From NCBI GenBank assembly GCA_043775015.1, contig JAYVSV010000013.1:6252-70251 (forward strand): DNA of 64,000 nucleotides, read 5' to 3'. The notes below the pieces were generated by a model. That model saw only the letters and a program-made list of their open reading frames with translations, ran no database searches and was not told where the DNA came from. The stretch comes from CANJXF01 sp043775015 (GTDB lineage Bacteria; Verrucomicrobiota; Verrucomicrobiia; Limisphaerales; CANJXF01). The position numbers and the translations under genes were made by a program. This document shows positions 16,196-25,228 of this stretch, piece by piece (position 1 is the first letter of the stretch; each line of letters starts with the position of its first letter).

Positions 16196-18067
16196 AGCGC
16201 AGTTGGTTTCCCGTCGGCTGGCGGTGATGCCCTGCCGCGCAGCCATTCCCGCAAATACGCCGCCCCGCCGCAGCAATTCGTCGAAGCTGCCGGATTCCAC
16301 GATCTGTCCCCCCTTGAGCACGATGATCCGATCCATCGTGGCCAGCGTGGAGAGTCGATGTGCCACCGAAATCACCGTGCGATGTTCTGCCAGTCGGTCA
16401 ATCGCCGCCTGCACCTCGGCCTCCGCCTTCGAGTCGAGTGAGGCTGTCGCTTCGTCGAGCACGAGGATCGGCGCGTTGCGCACAAACGCTCGCGCAATGG
16501 CCAACCGCTGACGCTGGCCCCCGGAGAGTGTCACCCCGCGTTCGCCAATGCGCGTGTCATAGCCTTGGGGCAGGGAAACGATGAACTCATGCACGAACGC
16601 CCCGCGCGCGGCTGCCTCGATCTCCGCGCGGGTGGCCCCAGTTTTGCCGAGGGCGATGTTCTCCGCCACGGTCATGTCGAACAGCACGATGTCCTGGCTC
16701 ACCAGTGCCATCTGCTTCCGGAGGTCGGAGCTGGAAACTTCGCGCAGATTCAGGCCGTCAATGCGAATCGTGCCTTGAGTCGGATCGAAAAATCGGAAGA
16801 GCAGGTTCACCAAAGTGCTTTTGCCGGAGCCGCTTTCGCCCGCCACGCCCAGCATCGTGCCACGCGGAATCTCCAGGTTGAAATCGTGCAGCACCGGTTC
16901 GCGTCCGTAAGTGAAGCTGACGTTCTCAAAAACGATCCCGCCCTTGAACTCTTGCAAAGGAATAGGGTTGGCCGTGTCCTTCACTGTAGGCTGCTGCTCC
17001 AGGATGTGCAGCAAACGGTTCACGCCTACCGCCGTCTGCTCGAAGATCACGTGAATCGCGGCGAAACGCTTGACCGGCGTATAAAAGAAAATCAACCCGG
17101 TAAGAAAACCGACCATGTCCGCCACGGGATGATGCTTGTAGGCGATGTAAACTACCAACAGGCCAAACCCAACCCCCGACACCGTTTCGATGATCGGGTT
17201 GACCAGCTCCTTGGCGCGGATGCCTTTCATGGTCTGTCGCACGATCTGTTGCGAATAATGGCGGAATCGCTCGACTTGTCCCGCTTCCAACCCGAACGCC
17301 TTCACCACACGAATCCCTGAGAGCATCTCGAAGAGCAGACTGGACTGAGTAATGCCGACAGCGTTGGCGACCCGTGCGGCGCGGCGCGCCTTGTCGCCCA
17401 GCACAAATACGGGAATAATGCACACCGGAAGGAAAATCATGGCAGCCGCAGTCAGCCGCCAATCAATCAGGCACATTGCGCCCAACACGCTGAGGGCGGT
17501 TATGGGTTGTTGGATCAAGTCCGCGCAGGCGATGCGCACGCAGCGTTGCAAGGTGGCCGTGTCGCCGTTCACATGCGTGATCATGTCGCCCATGGTGGCG
17601 CGGTTGAAAAAATCCAGCGACAGGCTGTTGAGTTTGACGAGCACGTCTGTGCGCAAATCGTTCACCACTTTCTCGCCCACCCAGGCCATGCAATACGCGG
17701 TGAGGTAACCCATAAACCCGCGGATCGCGATCAGTGTGGGAAAAATCAGGATTCCGCCCAGCACCTGCAGCCAGTCAACCGGTCGTCCTGCGTAAGGCAG
17801 CCATGGATCCACAAATCGGCTGATTTTTTCGTCGAACCGGACTTTGAGGCTGTCGGAGAATCGTTCTTGTCCGGGTTGTTTCTGTTTGAGTTCGGCTTGG
17901 GCCTTGTCCTGTGGCGCCATGCGTCCAATGAGGGTTTTGGTCGCAAAGATGAAACTGGCGTTGGATAGGCCGAACAGGATGCCTGCAAGAATACCCACGG
18001 CCAGCCGCACCCAGTAACGTCGCAGGTAAGGCAGGCCGAAGCGGAGAACTTTGAGGATATGTTTCAT
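16154..18067 (-). CDS. MsbA-like ABC exporter (lipid flippase type)
   Basis: Half-size type IV ABC transporter of 637 residues. Six membrane helices lie in residues 15-340 with a charged insert near 55-95 that is shared with the paralogue at 12040. The ATPase domain has Walker A (GESGSGKST), Q-loop (MALVSQDIVLFD), signature (LSGGQRQRLAIARA), Walker B (ILVLDEATA) and H-loop (VAHRLST). It probably exports a lipid-linked glycan or lipid A. After MAARQGITAS the last 20 or so residues read into the antisense of the broken GT4 gene, so the native C-terminus was probably replaced at the rearrangement point near 16200. Core motifs are intact, so it should be functional. Confidence 0.9.
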   Translation of the reverse strand: MKHILKVLRFGLPYLRRYWVRLAVGILAGILFGLSNASFIFATKTLIGRMAPQDKAQAELKQKQPGQERFSDSLKVRFDEKISRFVDPWLPYAGRPVDWLQVLGGILIFPTLIAIRGFMGYLTAYCMAWVGEKVVNDLRTDVLVKLNSLSLDFFNRATMGDMITHVNGDTATLQRCVRIACADLIQQPITALSVLGAMCLIDWRLTAAAMIFLPVCIIPVFVLGDKARRAARVANAVGITQSSLLFEMLSGIRVVKAFGLEAGQVERFRHYSQQIVRQTMKGIRAKELVNPIIETVSGVGFGLLVVYIAYKHHPVADMVGFLTGLIFFYTPVKRFAAIHVIFEQTAVGVNRLLHILEQQPTVKDTANPIPLQEFKGGIVFENVSFTYGREPVLHDFNLEIPRGTMLGVAGESGSGKSTLVNLLFRFFDPTQGTIRIDGLNLREVSSSDLRKQMALVSQDIVLFDMTVAENIALGKTGATRAEIEAAARGAFVHEFIVSLPQGYDTRIGERGVTLSGGQRQRLAIARAFVRNAPILVLDEATASLDSKAEAEVQAAIDRLAEHRTVISVAHRLSTLATMDRIIVLKGGQIVESGSFDELLRRGGVFAGMAARQGITASRRETNCAALDDRAFAVPTPH

Positions 18068-18154
18068 TGCGTCAACGATATGGTTGTGACTTTGCGGTGC
18101 AAGTCAAGCAGTGGTTCGGATTGCAGAGCCGATCACGGGCAATTCCCACCAGTC

Positions 18155-19294
18155 TCATGACATTTGATCAGCGATGGTTTTCTCTAAGCCAGCCGAAAGT
18201 TCTTCTAATGCCGCGTTCAACACGGCACCCGCACTGACCCGTGCAGTGCTGCTGACCGTCCGCGCCACACTTACAGGTGGTGACCAACGATCCAATTCGC
18301 GGTCGCGAAAGATCGCCAAGACACGAACTCCGACGGCACAAGCGAGATGCATCGGTCCAGAGTCGCAACAAATGAACAGGTCAAGTTGCGACACCATGAC
18401 GGCGAATTTACGCACCGAAGGCTCGGTGACAAGAGTCGCGCTCGGCCCAAGTGCGACCTTAATCTCATCGGCGACATCTGCTTCTTCCGGCCCGAGAAAC
18501 GTCACGACGCGAAATCCTTTGTCGTTCAATCCGGCGATAACCTCCGCGAAATTTTCCAGCGGCCAGCGCTTGCCGCGAAGCTTTCGTCCGCCGATAAAAA
18601 CTCCAACGATCGGGCCGGAGGTTTTGCCGATAGCACAGGTAAATGCCGCGCGGCCGTCGCTCCATTCGGTGGCGGAAAATTCGAGCGTGCCTATTTCGTC
18701 AATAGAATCGAGTCGTAGCGCCCTTAATAATTCGCTGAGTTTTCGGTACTTATTGAACTCGGCTAGTTTGCCGACGCGAAGATTATAAAGCCCATCCCAT
18801 TTGCCAGCACACCCAGCGCGAATGCGGGCGCCGGACAGACCGATAATGAAAGAGGCCAACGCGGACTGCGAACAGCTCACGTCAAGAGCTAGATCAAAGC
18901 GGACGGCGCGCAAGTGGCGAATCAAGACTGCGAACTGCCACAATACTTGTGGAAATCGTCGCGGCGTTTCGTAATGGCGGTCGAGCGATTGATTTTGAAA
19001 CAGTACTCGCGAAAACGGCGATCCGAGATAATCAATCTTCGCATTGGGAAAATTTTTACGGAACGCAGCAATCGCCGGCAAGGTCAGAATCGCATTGCCC
19101 ATCCGAAAATTAGTCCGCACGAGCAAGATGCGTTTGAGATCCTGACCGCGCAGGTCAACCGCTACGGTTTGTCGCCTTGAGGTCACGCCCATAATCAAGC
19201 GCATGACGAGCTTGCGAATCAGCCTGTCGAGGCGATAGCGCAACGCGCGTTTGGACGGTGCTTCGGGTGGGCTATGTGGCTCTGGTAAACTCAA
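18155..19294 (-). CDS. GT9 glycosyltransferase (heptosyltransferase family)
   Basis: GT-B protein of 379 residues of the ADP-heptose:LPS heptosyltransferase family. Key signs are RILLVRTNFRMGNAILTLPA for the first strand and loop, the middle IVGVFIGGRKLRGKRWPLEN (donor phosphate binding) and the C-terminal LDLFICCDSGPMHLACAVGV with the D-SGPMHLA motif typical of GT9. Family length is 330-380. An Arg-rich N-terminal extension of about 50 residues may bind the membrane. It fits LPS-core assembly in this locus; the exact sugar is not deducible. Confidence 0.88.
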   Translation of the reverse strand: MSLPEPHSPPEAPSKRALRYRLDRLIRKLVMRLIMGVTSRRQTVAVDLRGQDLKRILLVRTNFRMGNAILTLPAIAAFRKNFPNAKIDYLGSPFSRVLFQNQSLDRHYETPRRFPQVLWQFAVLIRHLRAVRFDLALDVSCSQSALASFIIGLSGARIRAGCAGKWDGLYNLRVGKLAEFNKYRKLSELLRALRLDSIDEIGTLEFSATEWSDGRAAFTCAIGKTSGPIVGVFIGGRKLRGKRWPLENFAEVIAGLNDKGFRVVTFLGPEEADVADEIKVALGPSATLVTEPSVRKFAVMVSQLDLFICCDSGPMHLACAVGVRVLAIFRDRELDRWSPPVSVARTVSSTARVSAGAVLNAALEELSAGLEKTIADQMS

Positions 19295-19421
19295 GATAAT
19301 TTCGCTTTCCGCTGATTATTCTCGCGCCGCGGGATCAGCACAAGGCAAACATCATCGTTCAGAAAAGGAAAAGGCCCACGCTCTCGTCCCTCATGATTTT
19401 CCGTCTTGAAGTTTTCTGTTT

Positions 19422-21167
19422 GTGGTAATGGACAGGAGGGTTTTACATTGGAATTCGTTGAAAACACGATTAACTAAGAGCCTCCAACATGGGTCAACCT
19501 TCACCTCACGAGCTTTGTTCGGACTAGCGCTGGCTCTTCTTTGCACGGGTCTTTTTTGGGTGATCAACAGTCAGGCTAACGGGCATCCAGATGAGAATCT
19601 CTACACGAACGCAGCCATTCAAATGGTCCAAACCGGGGATTACTGGACTCCTTTTTATCCCGACGGACGTATCCGGCTTGTAAAACCGATTCTGACTTAC
19701 TGGGCGCTGGCGGGGGGGTTTCATGGATTGGGAATCAACCTCTTCGCCTCGAGACTGGCGTCGTTGCTCGCCGGAGTCCTTACGGTTTGCCTGACGTTTC
19801 AATTGGCCCGCGTCATTACGGCCAGTCGCAATACAGCCATCCTGGCCGCGGCAATCGTCGCTGGTAACGTAGAACTGCTCGTCATCTCTGTTCGCGCCAC
19901 TCCAGACGCCTTGCTCTGCCTTTTCACACTCGTGAGCATGTGGGGTTTTGCGCGGGTCTGGTTTCAACAGGATCAATCCTGCATTGGCCCACTGCTCGCA
20001 TTTGGCGGGATGGGTCTGGCTGTGCAAACGAAAGGGTTCCTTGGTCTCTGGCCGCTGGCCGCTGTCGCGATGTTTTGGGTGATAGGAAAACCCGAGCCAA
20101 GCTTAACGAAGAGGTTGCTGCACTGGCCCGCCATCATAATCGGGATCACCATCGCCGTTTTCTGGTACGCGGTGATGTTTCACCTTCACGGGGCGTTTGC
20201 CTTTCGGGACTTATACCAAGACCAACTTGGCCCGCGCCTGACCTTCAACCCGCTTTCGATTCTTGGGAACGCGGCGGCCTACCTTTGGGCTGGCTTTAAA
20301 AACTTCCTGCCCTGGGTGTTGTTGTTGTTGGCGATATGCCTCCGCCAACGCGTTGCGTTCGCAACCTTCTGGCGGGAGAATCGCAGGCAACTCTCATTCG
20401 CGCTGATTCCGTTCGTCGTTCTCTTGGCGGCGTTCAGCCTCGGCAACGTCCGGGCGCAACGTTATCTCACGTCCACTCTACCCCTGTTGGCCGTTCTGGT
20501 CGCTTCGGTTCTGCACCATGTCCCGGTGGACGAAGCGGTTTGGAAATGGGTACGCCGAGTCGCCTGGTTCACGGCCGGGCTTGGAATCCTGGTCGGGACG
20601 GGTCTGCTACTGGTAGGGATCAAACAAGGCGGAGCCCTGATCGCGGGGGGGCTGGTAATATTGGCCGTGGGTATCGCTGGCGTGATGGCGCTCCGCAGCG
20701 CCGACAGACTTTTGTGCTCGGTTTGGATTGCGGGGCTCGTTGTCTCCACGTTTGTGGTCGCGAGTGGTTGCCTTCTACCGTTGCTTTATCCTCAAGCCTT
20801 GCCGGCGCTGGCGAAACAATTATTGCAGCAAAACCAGCCTGGCACCCGCATCTGCACTTGGCAGATTCGCAACTCTCGTACCGGTTTTCTGCGCCTGCTC
20901 ACCGAAGGAAAGTTTCTCATCAGCGAACTGAGCACTAACGGGGGACTGCCGGATTTCCCTGACGCTCCATTCGTGGTTACAACGTCTCCGCACCAATCGC
21001 TTTTTCTCCAAGCTGGCTATGATGTGGCGCAAATCGAGCCCGACAACGGCGGGAGTGCTTACATCCAACAATTGGCGCAACCGTTCTGGCCGGGGAATAT
21101 CAAAACGGAAAAAAGTGCTCGGGAAACGTATTGGCTGGCGACCCGCCGTTCGCAAAAAACCGAATAG
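19422..21167 (+). CDS. ArnT/PMT-type membrane glycosyltransferase, copy 1
   Basis: GT-C fold protein of 581 residues with about 12 membrane segments. The first periplasmic loop has the catalytic HPDENLYTNAAIQMVQTGDY and KPILTYWALAGG, the D-E and KP-x2-YW pattern of ArnT and protein mannosyltransferases. These use polyprenyl-phosphate sugars to decorate lipid A, glycans or proteins in the periplasm. The C-terminal 120 residues are soluble. An earlier ATG is two codons away. It is followed by a paralogue on the same strand after 185 bases. Substrate unknown. Confidence 0.85.
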   Translation: MVMDRRVLHWNSLKTRLTKSLQHGSTFTSRALFGLALALLCTGLFWVINSQANGHPDENLYTNAAIQMVQTGDYWTPFYPDGRIRLVKPILTYWALAGGFHGLGINLFASRLASLLAGVLTVCLTFQLARVITASRNTAILAAAIVAGNVELLVISVRATPDALLCLFTLVSMWGFARVWFQQDQSCIGPLLAFGGMGLAVQTKGFLGLWPLAAVAMFWVIGKPEPSLTKRLLHWPAIIIGITIAVFWYAVMFHLHGAFAFRDLYQDQLGPRLTFNPLSILGNAAAYLWAGFKNFLPWVLLLLAICLRQRVAFATFWRENRRQLSFALIPFVVLLAAFSLGNVRAQRYLTSTLPLLAVLVASVLHHVPVDEAVWKWVRRVAWFTAGLGILVGTGLLLVGIKQGGALIAGGLVILAVGIAGVMALRSADRLLCSVWIAGLVVSTFVVASGCLLPLLYPQALPALAKQLLQQNQPGTRICTWQIRNSRTGFLRLLTEGKFLISELSTNGGLPDFPDAPFVVTTSPHQSLFLQAGYDVAQIEPDNGGSAYIQQLAQPFWPGNIKTEKSARETYWLATRRSQKTE

Positions 21168-21376
21168 TTGCCGCGACCGACGAGCGCGCGAAGCGAACGC
21201 TCGATTCCCGGTTTGTTCCGGATTTGCAGATGGTCTGTCGCGACAATTTCGTTTCCTCGCTTGCCCGTTCATATTATGATGTGCGGCGATGAAGCGGGAC
21301 ATCGCCAGTTATCGGATGCGACTGCAGCAAGTAGTGCAGGTGAAACCGCCCGATGACCCATCGTTACCCAAACCAC

Positions 21377-23083
21377 ATGACTGAACCTCTCTCAATCTCG
21401 TCCACGGCGCGTCCAGCGTTTCTGATTACTCTCCTCGTGGTGGCGCTTTTCCTGATCCGACTCACGGGGCCGTCCGACCTGATGGACTTCGGGCAAGAAG
21501 CCCCGACGGCCTACGTGTTGGACGCGGTCAAGAATGGCCACTGGATTGTGCAGCGGGACGCGATCGGAGACATCACCTCAAAACCACCGCTTTATACCTG
21601 GCTTGCTGCTGCGGTTTCGACCATCACTGGCGAGGTGAACCGTTGGACGCTCTGTGCGCCCGCAGCGTTGGCGACCTGGGCGTTGGCACTGGTGATCCTC
21701 ACGACTGGGATAAAGTATTTCGGCGGGCGCGCGGGCTTGCTGGCCGCATTGATGTACGTCTTGTCTCAGGTCGTCGCCAAGCAAGTGGCGCTAGTTCGGA
21801 CGGATGGTTTATTTTCTTTGACCGTGGGGCTGACCGCGCTGCTGGCTTACCGCGCGTGGCAAAAGGGAAAAGGTTGGGAGATCTTCTGGTTGGCGGCGGC
21901 GGCGGCAACCCTCACGAAAGGGCCGCTGGGCATCGTGCTCGGCGCAAGCGGATTGCTCGCGGAATGGTGGGAACGCTGGACGGGAAGCCCAGCGACAATC
22001 AAAGGGAAGCATTGGACCGGAATATTTTTGTTTCTTGCCATCGTCCTAGGCTGGTTCGGACTGGCTTACTGGGATGTGGGGCGGGCGTTGACTGATCGGC
22101 TGCTTGTGCGCGAACTGTACGGTCGTGCGGTGAGCACGGGAAAAGGCAGCGCGATGCTCGTGGGCTTCTACCTTCCAACTCTCTACTTTCTAGCACGCTT
22201 TGCCCCGTGGAGCATTGCCAGTCTGGTGGGGTTGTGGCGGGTTGTGAAGTGGCCTTCACCGGACGCCAACCAGCGCGGGTTCGAAAGGTTTTTGTTTTGC
22301 TGGTTTGCCGCCGGGTTGGTGATTTTTTCGCTGGCGGCGCACCATCGCGCGGATTTGCTTTTTCCGCTCGTCCCGCCTGCGGCGCTACTGGCTGGGCGCG
22401 AGCTCGCCAGGTGGCTCGCGGCTTGGTCCGACCGAAAACTCACTGTCGTTTCGGTGGTGCTATCACTTTTGTTCCTCATCGCCGTCGGCCTCAACTTTCA
22501 CATGGCGCGGTTGTGGTTGAAGAAAGAAGAGTCCGTGGCCCAGACGCTCGCGGCGGAAAAACTGGCCGACATTGTTCATGAAAAAGTTGGCGCCGGTTTT
22601 CCGCTGGTGCATCAGAGAACGTCACCAGTGATGCAACTGCGGCTCGGCACCTACAACCCGCTGGTGACGGCCGAACGTGCCGCGCAACTGCTGCAAAGCA
22701 GCGCAGCCGCGTTTGTGGCCGTGAGAGACGCCGACGCAATGTTCGCGCGATTGCCAACCAACTCATTCCACATCCTGGCCGAAGTGCCGCGAACGGAGCT
22801 GACGCATATGGCCATCCTCGGCAATCGTCCCGTCCTCGCCTGGTCTGATCCGTTGGTCACTTTGATTGGGCCACTGCAGTTCCAAATGAGTGGTATCCGG
22901 AAATTCGAGCGACGAGCGAATGAGTTTTGGTTCGAAAACGAATCGCACTCTGCCTATGTCGAGGTGACGAACGAATCGGACAAAACCATTTCGACCCGCG
23001 TTCATTTTACCGGCATCGGCGCGGCCACCAGCGAGGACATTGTTGTGCCGGCAGGTGGAACGCGAAAAGTTACCTGCAAATGA
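21377..23083 (+). CDS. ArnT/PMT-type membrane glycosyltransferase, copy 2
   Basis: GT-C family protein of about 568 residues with 11-12 membrane helices. The first loop reads DFGQEAPTAYVLDAVKNGHW and SKPPLYTWLAAA. Only the Glu of the usual D-E pair is kept (QEAP). The last 120 residues form a soluble, beta-rich domain ending in a strand-rich tail. ATG codons at 21353 and 21377 are possible; 21377 (MTEPLSISS) is nearer to the first membrane helix. It is more similar to the third copy (23518-25224, opposite strand) than to the first. The 3' end overlaps the CPBP remnant. Confidence 0.82.
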   Translation: MTEPLSISSTARPAFLITLLVVALFLIRLTGPSDLMDFGQEAPTAYVLDAVKNGHWIVQRDAIGDITSKPPLYTWLAAAVSTITGEVNRWTLCAPAALATWALALVILTTGIKYFGGRAGLLAALMYVLSQVVAKQVALVRTDGLFSLTVGLTALLAYRAWQKGKGWEIFWLAAAAATLTKGPLGIVLGASGLLAEWWERWTGSPATIKGKHWTGIFLFLAIVLGWFGLAYWDVGRALTDRLLVRELYGRAVSTGKGSAMLVGFYLPTLYFLARFAPWSIASLVGLWRVVKWPSPDANQRGFERFLFCWFAAGLVIFSLAAHHRADLLFPLVPPAALLAGRELARWLAAWSDRKLTVVSVVLSLLFLIAVGLNFHMARLWLKKEESVAQTLAAEKLADIVHEKVGAGFPLVHQRTSPVMQLRLGTYNPLVTAERAAQLLQSSAAAFVAVRDADAMFARLPTNSFHILAEVPRTELTHMAILGNRPVLAWSDPLVTLIGPLQFQMSGIRKFERRANEFWFENESHSAYVEVTNESDKTISTRVHFTGIGAATSEDIVVPAGGTRKVTCK

Positions 23084-23404
23084 GCGAGTATCCGCCAGCC
23101 CCCCCCCGCAGCCAGACGTTCGAGTGCGGAGTCACTTTTAGTACCACGCCGCAGCTTCTGAGCGAGAATATCCAACCGGCGTGCAGACCGATTGAAAAAT
23201 ACAGATTGCCCGTCCTCTGGTAAGAGAGGGACAACAACACGCCGGCCAGCGAGAGGTTGAAAAAACCGGGAACGATTTGCTGCCAGCCCGTAAATCCACG
23301 CTCAGAATCAGCCCGAGATGGCCCAAGCCAGAAAGCCAATTCATACAGGTGTCTCGTAGCGCCAGCCGCAGATCGAACTTCACGCCGCTGTAAAAGGCTC
23401 TCAC
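23070..23404 (-). pseudogene. CPBP intramembrane protease, broken C-terminal half
   Basis: The minus strand codes WQQIVPGFFNLSLAGVLLSL and TGNLYFSIGLHAGWIFSL in one frame, matching the last two conserved blocks of CPBP (Abi) glutamic proteases, including the catalytic-helix His. A neighbouring frame upstream carries AFYSGVKFDLRLALR, which resembles the preceding F-x-G-x2-F block. The two pieces need a frameshift between them, and the N-terminal helices with the EE motif are missing. The gene is dead unless the sequence is wrong. Confidence 0.65.
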
Positions 23405-23517
23405 ACCACGCTGTCAACGCATCGCTCAGGCCGGTCAGTCGATGGACTGAAAGAAAGCCATCGTGTCATGGAAGGCTGGCGACAAGATTGTGCTGACTTA
23501 GGAGTGTAAATCGGAGA

Positions 23518-25224
23518 TCAAAGTTTCCAGGTTTCGCCGGGCGCGAGTTCCCGCTCTTGCACCGTAATGGAATTACTGAATCGAACCCGCACCCGGTGCG
23601 GTGCCGAGGCAAGATTTGAAAAAGTGACGGCATTCTCCATTTTTTCGCGACGTTCAAAGACAAATTCCTTCCCTCGCGCCTGCAGAAGTTTCACGCCGTC
23701 CAGCCGCAGCGAAAAAGGCCCGATGATTGTCGCCATGCGATCCGTCCACTCCAGCCGCGGATGATTGCTGACAATCCGCACCTCTTCATCTCGCGTCGTT
23801 GTCCAACGATATAATTCAACCGGGGGAGGGGAATTCGTGCCGAGGGCTTTCTGTAAAGCAGGAAAATCTTTGACCGCCACAAACGCTGCTGCCGAACCAT
23901 GCAGCAACTCGGCCGCCGCCGCAGGAGAAACTGAAGGCCGCATCGTGTTCATCCAAATTTGAATCTCGAACGGGTCATCCGTGTGCGTCAGTGGGAATTG
24001 TTCACCCACTTTTTTTCGGATCGTGTCGGCAATATTTTTTTGCGCGAGAGTTTCTTTCACGTACCGGTTGCGCTTGGAAAGCGAGAAATGGTAAACCGCC
24101 AGAAAGCCCAATGCGATGACGCAAACTGCAAAAGCCGTTCTCACCACCGTGATGGCTTTAAATTTGGAAAGCCAGCGCGACAACTCGCGTCCCGCCAATA
24201 ATGCGGCGACTGGAATCAGAGGAACAATCAATCGTCCGTTCTGATGAGATGCGATGCCAAACAAAAATAAGCCGAGGAAAAACCAGCAGACGAGAAAGCG
24301 CTCGAATCGGCGGGGTTCAGCTCCCGGTACCGGATTCCGGAATACGCGCCACAAACTAATGGCCGCGAAAATACTCCATGGGAAAAAATGAACGAACACA
24401 TTTCGCGGCGGTTCATAAAAGCCCGCACCCGGCGCGTGATTCGAACCCTCCTCAAGGATATGACCGGCCAGTTCGCGTCCGAGCATTGTCTCGATAAGCG
24501 GTTGCCCCATTTTCTGATACGCCAGGAAAAACCATCCCCCGGTAATAAAAAAATACAACGCCAGTCCTGGCCAGTGTGAACCGCGCAACGGCAGCCGTTC
24601 TTCCGATCGCCGTTTCCAGAAAACCGCCAGCAAACCACCTGCGGCCAGAACCAGCCCCAGCGGCCCTTTTACCATCGTTGCCACCGCTGACCAAAACCAA
24701 AACCAGTTCCAGCCTTTGCCACACGTCCAGGCGCGAAACGCCGCCAGCGCACCAAGCATCACGGGCAACGCCAGCAAACCATCGTAGCGCGCAGTGACGA
24801 TTTGCTTGTCGCCCATCGGCGATAGCAGATAAGCCAATGCGCCCAGCAAACCCGCCATCCACCCGAAATGTTTTCGCCCCGCTGCGAGAATCGTCCAAGC
24901 CACACCCAACGTCGCCAACGCGGAAGGCAAATAAATTGAAAACCGGTTGATCCGTCCAAACGCCAGCGTGGATAAAGAAGCAATCCAAGTCAGCAAAGGT
25001 GGTTTGGAACAAATGCCGCCGGTGGAATCATACTGACAAATCCAATGTCCGTTCTGAACCGCATCCAGAATATAAGCTCCGACACGGTGTTCATTATTTT
25101 GCGTGAGATTGGGATAACCCGTCAGCGCTATTGTCCACATCGCCGCCCAAACCAAACCCACGGCGGTGAACAGATAAACTGGTCGCGGTTCAAATATATT
25201 ATTTTTTTGAGTGATGTTTGTCAT
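23518..25224 (-). CDS. ArnT/PMT-type membrane glycosyltransferase, copy 3
   Basis: GT-C membrane glycosyltransferase of about 568 residues, paralogue of 21377-23083. The first periplasmic loop is NNEHRVGAYILDAVQNGHW followed by SKPPLLTWIASL, keeping a Glu at the catalytic site. About 11 membrane helices precede a soluble C-terminal domain that ends in ERELAPGETWKL. The ATG at 25224 (MTNITQKNN) is chosen because the one at 25260 lies inside the RND permease stop region. It begins 4 bases after the stop of the upstream efflux operon and might be read through from it. Confidence 0.82.
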   Translation of the reverse strand: MTNITQKNNIFEPRPVYLFTAVGLVWAAMWTIALTGYPNLTQNNEHRVGAYILDAVQNGHWICQYDSTGGICSKPPLLTWIASLSTLAFGRINRFSIYLPSALATLGVAWTILAAGRKHFGWMAGLLGALAYLLSPMGDKQIVTARYDGLLALPVMLGALAAFRAWTCGKGWNWFWFWSAVATMVKGPLGLVLAAGGLLAVFWKRRSEERLPLRGSHWPGLALYFFITGGWFFLAYQKMGQPLIETMLGRELAGHILEEGSNHAPGAGFYEPPRNVFVHFFPWSIFAAISLWRVFRNPVPGAEPRRFERFLVCWFFLGLFLFGIASHQNGRLIVPLIPVAALLAGRELSRWLSKFKAITVVRTAFAVCVIALGFLAVYHFSLSKRNRYVKETLAQKNIADTIRKKVGEQFPLTHTDDPFEIQIWMNTMRPSVSPAAAAELLHGSAAAFVAVKDFPALQKALGTNSPPPVELYRWTTTRDEEVRIVSNHPRLEWTDRMATIIGPFSLRLDGVKLLQARGKEFVFERREKMENAVTFSNLASAPHRVRVRFSNSITVQERELAPGETWKL

Positions 25225-25228
25225 GTCG

